Origin: an uncultured Klebsiella sp.
GTDB lineage: Bacteria; Pseudomonadota; Gammaproteobacteria; Enterobacterales; Enterobacteriaceae
Assembly (NCBI GenBank): GCA_902490055.1
Contig: CABUCP010000161.1
Coordinates: 1 to 7,203, forward strand
Direction of reading: 5' to 3'
DNA length: 7,203 bases
Shown here: positions 1 through 4,623 of the stretch, in pieces
Layout of the letters: every line of letters begins with the position of its first letter
Numbering within the stretch: the stretch's first letter is position 1
Translations under genes and position numbers: made by a program
The notes under the pieces: generated by a model
Databases searched by the model: none
What the model was told of the DNA's origin: nothing
The model's input: the letters and a program-made list of their open reading frames with translations, nothing else

Positions 1-12
1 GGGGTAGTACAT
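1..12 (-). CDS. pyrD: Start of dihydroorotate dehydrogenase gene (first 4 codons only)
   Basis: On the minus strand an ATG (complement of 10-12) opens a frame reading Met-Tyr-Tyr-Pro and runs off the window. Four residues alone prove little, but E. coli PyrD, as I remember it, starts with the same MYYP. In E. coli pyrD also lies beyond ssuE on the pepN strand. Upstream there is an AGGAG ribosome binding site five bases from the ATG, a 5'-leader hairpin of pyrC/pyrD type and a PurR-box match, all expected for pyrD. PyrD is the membrane-associated, quinone-linked enzyme that oxidises dihydroorotate to orotate in pyrimidine synthesis. It is transcribed divergently from ssuE. The identification rests on combined context, not on protein sequence. 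Confidence 0.8.
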
Positions 13-17
13 GAACT

Positions 18-22
18 CTCCT
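18..22 (-). promoter_or_regulatory. Ribosome binding site of pyrD
   Basis: The complement reads AGGAG, followed by the five bases AGTTC and then ATG. This near-ideal spacing supports a real gene start at the left edge of the window. Confidence 0.75.
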
Positions 23-27
23 GGATT

Positions 28-45
28 CCCGGTGTGCAAACCGGG
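28..45 (-). promoter_or_regulatory. pyrD leader hairpin (pyrimidine-sensitive translation switch)
   Basis: On the minus strand CCCGGT and ACCGGG form a 6-bp stem around a 6-base loop, ending five bases before the AGGAG site. The -10 element at 51-56 puts the likely transcript start in a run of C followed by GG (about 47-41). In E. coli and Salmonella, pyrC and pyrD transcripts started at C when CTP is plentiful carry a 5' hairpin that hinders ribosome binding, whereas starts at a nearby G make a shorter leader without a stable hairpin. Here a start at G42 would lose the outer C residues of the stem, so the same logic fits. The structure is visible; the mechanism is inferred by homology. Confidence 0.65.
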
Positions 46-50
46 GGCGT

Positions 51-79
51 ATTATGTGCGATCCGCGGGCGAAAGGGAA
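51..79 (-). promoter_or_regulatory. Probable pyrD promoter
   Basis: The complement of 51-56 is CATAAT, five of six matches to the sigma-70 -10 consensus. Seventeen bases upstream, the complement of 74-79 is TTCCCT, a poor -35 element with three of six matches. The -10 placement sets the start point in the C-run at 47-43, as needed for the leader switch. The -10 is fairly convincing; the -35 is weak. Confidence 0.5.
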
Positions 80-108
80 TTGACCTGCGACAAAAAATCA
101 ATCATCCG

Positions 109-124
109 ACGCAAACGATTACTT
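109..124. promoter_or_regulatory. PurR operator (PUR box)
   Basis: The 16 bases ACGCAAACGATTACTT agree with every fixed position of the PurR consensus ANGCAANCGNTTNCNT, as I remember it. PurR is the purine repressor and is known to reduce pyrC and pyrD expression in E. coli. The box lies about 65 bases upstream of the predicted pyrD start point, so it does not overlap that promoter core. It lies about 100 bases upstream of the suggested ssuE -10 element, so pyrD is the more likely target. The match is seen directly; binding is inferred. Confidence 0.6.
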
Positions 125-260
125 TCATCCCGCCTGTTATGCGCTTTTCGGCAAATTAACGCCGGATAAATCATTTAGGGAAATAAACACGCTCTGTCAC
201 ACTGCCTGAAAATGTTATCAATTATAGATAAATGCAAACATTTGGTTATAAGGAGAGAGT
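125..260 (+). promoter_or_regulatory. ssuE upstream control region (probable Cbl-dependent promoter)
   Basis: This AT-rich stretch should hold the ssu promoter and activator sites. A possible -10 is TATAGA at 223-228, but no good -35 lies 16-18 bases before it, as expected where an activator is required. Dyads seen: CGGC-N8-GCCG at 149-164, TAAAT-C-ATTTA at 167-177, TTATC-N7-GATAA at 215-231 (spanning the suggested -10) and AAATG-CAAA-CATTT at 230-243. In E. coli ssu is activated by the LysR-type protein Cbl, itself under CysB control, during sulfate starvation. Which dyad, if any, is the Cbl site cannot be told from sequence alone. Confidence 0.5.
250..255 (+). promoter_or_regulatory. Ribosome binding site of ssuE
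   Basis: AAGGAG is followed by five bases and then the ATG at 261. It is a strong, well-spaced site and fixes the ssuE start. It also argues against the overlapping short frame that opens at 212. Confidence 0.85.
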
Positions 261-836
261 ATGCGTGTCATTACACTCGCGGGCAGCCCCCGCTACCCTT
301 CCCGCTCCAGCGCGCTGCTGGAGTACACCAGAGAGAAGCTCGCCGCCGCCGATATAGAGGTCTACCACTGGCATTTACAGAATTTCGCCCCTGAAGACCT
401 GCTCTACGCCCGCTTCGACAACCCGGCTTTACAGACTTTAAATGAACAGCTTGCCGGCGCCGACGGTTTGATTATCGCCACCCCGGTCTACAAGGCTTCG
501 TTTTCCGGCGCCTTAAAGACGCTGCTCGATTTGCTGCCGGAACGCGCGCTGGAGGGAAAAATCGTCCTGCCACTGGCGACCGGCGGCACCATCGCCCATA
601 TGCTGGCGGTCGATTACGCCCTGAAGCCAGTGCTTAATGCCCTGAAAGCGCAGGAGATCCTCCACGGCGTATTTGCCGACGATAGCCAGGTCGCCGACTA
701 CCAGCATAAACCGCAGTTCACGCCGAATCTGCAAAACCGTCTCGATCAGGCGCTGGAAACCTTCTGGCAGGCGCTGAATCGCCGCAACAATCGAATCCCC
801 GGCCTAAAGACGCTGCAGGGGGTTGAGCATGCTTAA
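261..836 (+). CDS. ssuE: NADPH-dependent FMN reductase SsuE
   Basis: This 191-residue cytoplasmic flavoprotein supplies reduced FMN to the monooxygenase SsuD, the second part of the two-component alkanesulfonate system. It has the flavodoxin-like fold of the NADPH-dependent FMN reductase family. Visible marks are the N-terminal strand leading into the phosphate-binding loop [12 protein letters not shown] (residues 6-17), the [17 protein letters not shown] segment (74-90) and the LATGGTIAH loop (105-113). Tyr119 lies in AVDYALKP and corresponds to the pi-helix tyrosine called Tyr118 in E. coli studies that do not count the initiator Met. Length equals the E. coli protein. It is first in the operon, and its last eight bases overlap the ssuA start, implying coupled translation. 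Residues after about 170 diverge most from my memory of the E. coli sequence. Confidence 0.96.
   Translation: MRVITLAGSPRYPSRSSALLEYTREKLAAADIEVYHWHLQNFAPEDLLYARFDNPALQTLNEQLAGADGLIIATPVYKASFSGALKTLLDLLPERALEGKIVLPLATGGTIAHMLAVDYALKPVLNALKAQEILHGVFADDSQVADYQHKPQFTPNLQNRLDQALETFWQALNRRNNRIPGLKTLQGVEHA
817..822 (+). promoter_or_regulatory. Ribosome binding site of ssuA (decides its start)
   Basis: AGGGGG lies inside the end of ssuE. It is six bases from the ATG at 829 but touches the in-frame TTG at 823, so the ATG is the better start. Confidence 0.65.
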
Positions 837-1791
837 TCCTCTACGCGCCCTGGCCCTCGGCGGCCTGCTTGCGCTTTCCTCTCTGGCTCAAGCAGTTACT
901 CAGGCGCCGGATACCTTACGCATCGGCTACCAGAAAGGCAGCGTCAGTATGGTGCTGGCCAAGAGTCATCAGCTGCTGGAGAAACGCTACCCAGGCACCA
1001 AAATCTCATGGGTCGAGTTCCCCGCCGGGCCGCAAATGCTCGAAGCGCTGAACATCGGCAGCATTGATATCGGCAGCACCGGCGATATCCCGCCGATTTT
1101 TGCTCAGGCCGCCGGCGCTGACCTTGTCTATATCGGCGCCGAACCGGCAAAGCCGAAAGCGGAGGTGATTCTGGTTGCCGATAACAGCCCAATCAAAAGC
1201 GTTGCCGAACTAAAAGGCCGTAAGGTGGCATTCCAGAAGGGTTCCAGTTCGCACAATCTGTTGCTGCGCGCCCTACAGCAGGCTGGGCTTAAATTCAGCG
1301 ATATTCAGCCGATTTATCTGGCCCCGGCCGACGCCCGCGCCGCCTTCCAGCAGGGAAATGTCGACGCCTGGGCCATCTGGGATCCCTATTATTCTGCGGC
1401 GTTACTGCAGGGTGGGGTACGGGTACTGAAGGATGGTAGCGACCTGAAGCAGACCGGTTCGTTCTATCTGGCCGCTCGCCCGTATGCCGAAAAGAACGGC
1501 GCCTTTATTGAGGGGGTTCTGGAGACCTTCAGCCAGGCCGATGCCCTGACCATTAGCCAGCGCCAGCAAAGCATTACCCTACTGGCTAAAACGATGGGCC
1601 TGCCGGAAGCGGTGATCGCCAGCTATCTTGACCATCGCCCGCCGACCGCAATAACTCCGGTAAGCGCCGAAACGGCCGCTCGCCAGCAGCAAACCGCCGA
1701 CCTGTTCTACGAGAACAAGCTGGTACCCAACAAAATCACTATTCAAAACCGCATCTGGCAACCCGTCCCCGCACAAGGAGCGAAATCATGA
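829..1791 (+). CDS. ssuA: Aliphatic sulfonate-binding periplasmic protein SsuA
   Basis: SsuA captures aliphatic sulfonates in the periplasm and delivers them to the SsuC-SsuB transporter. From the ATG at 829 it is 320 residues, close to the 319 I recall for E. coli. A Sec signal peptide is clear: Arg6, a hydrophobic core at residues 7-19, and an AQA cleavage motif after residue 22, leaving a mature start of [10 protein letters not shown]. The mature part has family hallmarks: [16 protein letters not shown] near the N-terminus, the [19 protein letters not shown] ligand-cleft region, [14 protein letters not shown], and [14 protein letters not shown]. It belongs to the sulfonate/nitrate/taurine-type solute-binding proteins (NMT1/SsuA-like). 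A TTG at 823 would add two residues but abuts the ribosome site. The gene overlaps ssuE by eight bases and ssuD by four (ATGA). Confidence 0.96.
   Translation: MLNPLRALALGGLLALSSLAQAVTQAPDTLRIGYQKGSVSMVLAKSHQLLEKRYPGTKISWVEFPAGPQMLEALNIGSIDIGSTGDIPPIFAQAAGADLVYIGAEPAKPKAEVILVADNSPIKSVAELKGRKVAFQKGSSSHNLLLRALQQAGLKFSDIQPIYLAPADARAAFQQGNVDAWAIWDPYYSAALLQGGVRVLKDGSDLKQTGSFYLAARPYAEKNGAFIEGVLETFSQADALTISQRQQSITLLAKTMGLPEAVIASYLDHRPPTAITPVSAETAARQQQTADLFYENKLVPNKITIQNRIWQPVPAQGAKS
1775..1780 (+). promoter_or_regulatory. Ribosome binding site of ssuD
   Basis: AAGGAG sits seven bases before the ssuD ATG at 1788, inside the last codons of ssuA. It supports efficient re-initiation at the ATGA overlap. 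Confidence 0.8.
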
Positions 1792-2933
1792 GTCTGAATA
1801 TGTTCTGGTTTTTACCAACCCACGGTGACGGCCGCTATCTGGGCACCGAAGAAGGCGCGCGTCCGGTTGACCATAGCTATCTGCAGCAAATCGCCCAGGC
1901 CGCCGACCGTCTCGGCTTTACCGGCGTGCTCATCCCCACCGGGCGTTCCTGCGAAGACGCCTGGCTGGTAGCGGCCTCAATGATCCCCGTGACCCAGCGG
2001 TTGAAATTTCTCGTCGCGCTGCGCCCAAGCGTGGTGTCGCCCACCGTCGCCGCGCGCCAGGCGGCCACTCTCGATCGGTTATCTAATGGCCGGGCATTGT
2101 TTAACCTGGTGACCGGCAGCGATCCGGCAGAACTGGCCGGCGACGGCGTGTTCCTCGATCACAGCGAACGCTACGAAGCCTCCGCCGAATTTACCCATAT
2201 CTGGCGCAAACTGATGGAAGGTGAAACCGTAACTTATCACGGTAAACACCAGCACGTGCGCGGGGCGAAACTGCTGTTTCCACCGCTGCAGCAGCCTCGA
2301 CCGCCGCTCTACTTCGGCGGATCGTCAGACGTGGCTCAGGATCTGGCCGCTGAACAGGTCGATCTTTATCTGACCTGGGGCGAACCGCCGGAGCAGGTGG
2401 CGGAGAAGATTGCTCAGGTGCGCGAGAAAGCCGCGCGTCACGGTCGCCGCGTGCGTTTTGGCATTCGTCTGCACGTGATCGTCCGCGAAACCAATGAAGA
2501 GGCATGGCAAGCGGCGGAGAGCTTAATCTCCCATCTGGATGACGAGACCATCGCCCGCGCGCAGGCCGCCTTCGCGCAAACCGATTCTGTTGGCCAACAT
2601 CGCATGGCGGCGCTGCACAACGGCCGTCGCGACAAGCTGGAAATCAGCCCGAACCTGTGGGCCGGGGTCGGGCTGGCGCGCGGCGGCGCGGGCACTGCGC
2701 TGGTTGGCGATGCGGCCACCGTCGCCGAACGTATTAATGAATACGCCGCGCTCGGCATCGATAGCTTTATCTTCTCCGGTTATCCGCATCTTGAGGAAGC
2801 GTGGCGAGTCGGCGAACTGCTGTTCCCGCTGCTCGATGTCAATGTGCCGTCCATCCCGCAACCGCAAAATCTGCGTTTGCAGGGTGAAGCGGTAGCCAAT
2901 GAATTTATCCCGCGTAAAGCGGCGCAGAGTTAA
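1788..2933 (+). CDS. ssuD: FMNH2-dependent alkanesulfonate monooxygenase SsuD
   Basis: SsuD is the cytoplasmic desulfonating enzyme: with reduced FMN from SsuE and oxygen it converts an alkanesulfonate to the aldehyde and sulfite, freeing sulfur for cysteine synthesis. It belongs to the bacterial luciferase-like TIM-barrel family. At 381 residues it matches E. coli in length. Residues studied in the E. coli enzyme are present, each one higher here because Met is counted: His12 (His11), Cys55 (Cys54) in TGRSCEDAW, Arg227 (Arg226) and His229 (His228) in FGIRLHV, Arg298 (Arg297) in the mobile loop [14 protein letters not shown], and Tyr332 (Tyr331) and His334 in SGYPHLEE. It starts in an ATGA overlap with ssuA, and its stop codon lies in the ssuC ribosome site. 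There is no sign of damage. Confidence 0.97.
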   Translation: MSLNMFWFLPTHGDGRYLGTEEGARPVDHSYLQQIAQAADRLGFTGVLIPTGRSCEDAWLVAASMIPVTQRLKFLVALRPSVVSPTVAARQAATLDRLSNGRALFNLVTGSDPAELAGDGVFLDHSERYEASAEFTHIWRKLMEGETVTYHGKHQHVRGAKLLFPPLQQPRPPLYFGGSSDVAQDLAAEQVDLYLTWGEPPEQVAEKIAQVREKAARHGRRVRFGIRLHVIVRETNEEAWQAAESLISHLDDETIARAQAAFAQTDSVGQHRMAALHNGRRDKLEISPNLWAGVGLARGGAGTALVGDAATVAERINEYAALGIDSFIFSGYPHLEEAWRVGELLFPLLDVNVPSIPQPQNLRLQGEAVANEFIPRKAAQS

Positions 2934-2937
2934 GGAG
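2932..2937 (+). promoter_or_regulatory. Ribosome binding site of ssuC (decides its start)
   Basis: AAGGAG overlaps the TAA stop of ssuD and lies six bases before the ATG at 2944. It selects that ATG over the in-frame ATG at 2899, which is 45 bases upstream inside ssuD. Confidence 0.85.
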
Positions 2938-2943
2938 CGCATC

Positions 2944-3735
2944 ATGGCGATCCCTTCACATAAGCTGCTGCTGCGTCTCGCCCCGTGGTTTTTACCGGTG
3001 GGAACGGTGCTGATTTGGCAATTGGCTTCATCCGCAGGCTGGCTCTCGACCCGAATTCTCCCCTCCCCGGAGGGAGTACTGAAAGCATTCTGGACGCTCT
3101 CCGCCAGCGGCGAGCTTTGGCAGCATCTGGCGATCAGCTCCTGGCGCGCGCTACTGGGTTTCGCCATCGGCGGATCCATTGGTCTGACGTTAGGCTTAAT
3201 TAGCGGGCTGTCACGCTGGGGCGAGCGACTGTTGGATACCTCCATCCAGATGCTGCGCAATGTGCCGCACCTGGCCCTGATCCCCCTGGTGATTTTGTGG
3301 TTCGGCATCGATGAAAGCGCCAAAATATTCCTCGTGGCGCTGGGGACGATGTTTCCGATTTATATCAATACCTGGCACGGCATCCGCAATATCGATCGCG
3401 GGCTGGTGGAAATGGCGCGCAGCTACGGTTTGTCCGGATTCGCCCTCTTCCGCCACGTGATCCTGCCCGGCGCCCTGCCCTCAATTATGGTCGGTATTCG
3501 CTTCGCCCTCGGCCTGATGTGGCTGACGCTTATCGTCGCCGAAACCATTTCCGCTAACGCCGGAATCGGCTATCTGGCGATGAACGCCCGCGAGTTTCTG
3601 CAAACCGACGTGGTGGTCGTCGCCATTATTCTTTACGCCATTCTCGGGAAACTCGCCGATTTTAGCGCACAGCTGCTGGAGCGCGTCTGGCTACGCTGGA
3701 ATCCGGCTTATCGTCTTCAGGAGGCCAATGCATGA
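2944..3735 (+). CDS. ssuC: Aliphatic sulfonate ABC transporter permease SsuC
   Basis: SsuC is the inner-membrane channel of the sulfonate importer, probably acting as a homodimer with two SsuB ATPases. From the ATG at 2944 it has 263 residues, equal to E. coli. Hydrophobic segments are visible near residues 14-30, 66-90, 107-121, 126-142, 178-201 and 222-240, the usual six-helix pattern of binding-protein-dependent permeases. The cytoplasmic EAA coupling loop is clear at about 156-175: E156, A158, G162 and the closing I173-L174-P175, which contacts the ATPase. Starting at 2899 would add 15 basic residues ([13 protein letters not shown]) absent from the E. coli protein, with no ribosome site suited to it. 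The gene follows ssuD after ten bases and overlaps ssuB by four (ATGA). Confidence 0.96.
   Translation: MAIPSHKLLLRLAPWFLPVGTVLIWQLASSAGWLSTRILPSPEGVLKAFWTLSASGELWQHLAISSWRALLGFAIGGSIGLTLGLISGLSRWGERLLDTSIQMLRNVPHLALIPLVILWFGIDESAKIFLVALGTMFPIYINTWHGIRNIDRGLVEMARSYGLSGFALFRHVILPGALPSIMVGIRFALGLMWLTLIVAETISANAGIGYLAMNAREFLQTDVVVVAIILYAILGKLADFSAQLLERVWLRWNPAYRLQEANA
3719..3724 (+). promoter_or_regulatory. Ribosome binding site of ssuB
   Basis: AGGAGG lies seven bases before the ATG at 3732. A second ATG at 3728 is out of frame with SsuB and too close to this site. Confidence 0.8.
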
Positions 3736-4505
3736 ATACTGCCCGTCTTAACCCCGGCATCCCGCTGCTGCTCAACGGAGTGAGCAAACGCTACGGCGAC
3801 AACGTCATTCTTAATGCGCTGGATTTGCATATCCCCACCGGGCAGTTTGTGGCGGTGGTCGGGCGCAGCGGCGGCGGCAAAAGTACCCTTCTACGCCTGC
3901 TGGCCGGGCTGGAAAAACCCAACGCCGGCGAACTACTGGCCGGCGCGACGCCGCTGGCGCAGATTCAGGACGATACGCGCATGATGTTCCAGGATGCGCG
4001 CCTGCTACCGTGGAAGACGGTTATCGACAACGTTGGCCTGGGGCTGAAAGGGCAATGGCGCGATGCCGCCCGCCAGGCGTTGGCCAGCGTTGGGCTGGAA
4101 GAGCGGGCCGATGAGTGGCCGGCGGCGCTTTCCGGCGGACAAAAACAGCGAGTCGCGCTGGCCCGCGCGCTGATCCACCGCCCACGCCTGCTGCTGCTGG
4201 ATGAACCGCTGGGGGCGCTCGACGCCCTCACCCGCCTGGAGATGCAGGAGCTGATCGTTTCGCTCTGGCAGGAATACGGCTTTACCGTCTTGCTGGTGAC
4301 TCATGACGTCAGTGAAGCGGTGGCGATGGCCGACCGGGTATTATTAATTGAGGAGAAGAAAATAGGTCTCGATTTGAACGTCGATATCCCGCGTCCACGT
4401 CGGTTTGGCTCGGCAAAACTGGCGGAACTGGAAGCTGAAGTGCTCAATAGAGTGATGAAGCGCGGCGACAGCGAACGCTCGCCGCGTTTGTTTAGTCATG
4501 GCTAA
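3732..4505 (+). CDS. ssuB: Aliphatic sulfonate ABC transporter ATP-binding protein SsuB
   Basis: SsuB is the ATPase that powers sulfonate uptake through SsuC on the cytoplasmic side of the inner membrane. Its 257 residues carry a complete ABC set: Walker [10 protein letters not shown] (44-52), Q-loop Gln87 in [11 protein letters not shown], signature LSGGQ (133-137), Walker B LLLLDEP (153-159) with Asp157 and Glu158, D-loop GALDAL (161-166), and switch His191 in VTHDVSEA. This is the nitrate/sulfonate/taurine importer ATPase type. It is the last operon gene, overlapping ssuC by four bases. The protein is two residues longer than the E. coli one I recall (255), with the difference in the variable C-terminal tail. 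The stop is followed within about 25 bases by REP-type repeats. Confidence 0.96.
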   Translation: MNTARLNPGIPLLLNGVSKRYGDNVILNALDLHIPTGQFVAVVGRSGGGKSTLLRLLAGLEKPNAGELLAGATPLAQIQDDTRMMFQDARLLPWKTVIDNVGLGLKGQWRDAARQALASVGLEERADEWPAALSGGQKQRVALARALIHRPRLLLLDEPLGALDALTRLEMQELIVSLWQEYGFTVLLVTHDVSEAVAMADRVLLIEEKKIGLDLNVDIPRPRRFGSAKLAELEAEVLNRVMKRGDSERSPRLFSHG

Positions 4506-4524
4506 GCAAAATCCCGGCCCGGCT

Positions 4525-4557
4525 GTAGGTCGGGTAAGGCGTTAGCCGCCACCCGAC
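4525..4557 (+). repeat. REP-type palindrome 1
   Basis: This element has the enterobacterial REP (repetitive extragenic palindrome) layout: a GTAG head at 4525-4528, then an imperfect hairpin. The outer stem pairs GTCGGGT (4529-4535) with ACCCGAC (4551-4557). A two-base AA bulge separates it from an inner stem GGCG (4538-4541) with CGCC (4547-4550) around a short loop. Such elements lie in 3' intergenic regions and can protect mRNA 3' ends or bind gyrase and IHF. Seven A bases follow at 4558-4564. Confidence 0.8.
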
Positions 4558-4601
4558 AAAAAAACGGCACCGCGGGTAGCCCGGATAAGGCGCTTGCGCC
4601 G
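4558..4601 (-). terminator. Possible pepN transcription terminator
   Basis: Reading leftward from pepN, the transcript passes REP2 and reaches a run of seven U (complement of 4558-4564). The base of a long-loop stem abuts this run: complement of 4601-4596 (CGGCGC) pairs with complement of 4570-4565 (GTGCCG), including one G-U pair. That stem competes with the stronger REP2 hairpin, which ends 15 bases before the U run, too far for a classic terminator. No comparable U run follows a hairpin on the ssu side. Confidence 0.3.
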
Positions 4602-4610
4602 CTATCCGGG
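4576..4610 (+). repeat. REP-type palindrome 2
   Basis: This second copy has the same orientation as the first, with its GTAG head 51 bases further on (4576-4579). CCCGGATA (4580-4587) pairs perfectly with TATCCGGG (4603-4610) over eight base pairs. After a small internal loop, GGCG pairs with CGCC at 4589-4600. Both copies share the core GTAG-N2-CGG-N-TAAGGCG. Their head-to-tail arrangement differs from the more usual head-to-head or tail-to-tail BIME pairs. Confidence 0.8.
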
Positions 4611-4623
4611 ATTTGCACCGCCG

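Larger units (their letters stand above)
4506..4616. repeat. Outer inverted repeat enclosing the REP pair
   Basis: GCAAAATCCCGG at 4506-4517 is the reverse complement of CCGGGATTTGC at 4606-4616 except for one extra A. The arms enclose both REP elements and nearly fill the 118-base gap between the ssuB and pepN stops. The right arm begins inside the REP2 stem, so the two structures exclude each other. It may be part of the REP module or a sign that the unit moves or folds as a block. Confidence 0.5.

Noticed and set aside
212..394. A 60-residue plus-strand frame starting before ssuE
   Set aside because: It overlaps ssuE in another frame, has no ribosome site of its own, and runs through the ssuE control region.
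2899..2943. A 15-residue N-terminal extension of SsuC
   Set aside because: The ATG at 2944 has a well-placed AAGGAG site and gives the exact E. coli length; the extension is strongly basic and lies inside ssuD.
2523..3323. A 266-residue minus-strand frame across the ssuD-ssuC junction
   Set aside because: It is antisense to two well-supported genes, its translation shows no recognisable domain, and long antisense frames are common in GC-rich genes.
4529..4564. REP1 hairpin plus A-run as an ssu terminator
   Set aside because: On the ssu strand the hairpin is followed by A residues, not U, so it is not an intrinsic terminator in that direction.
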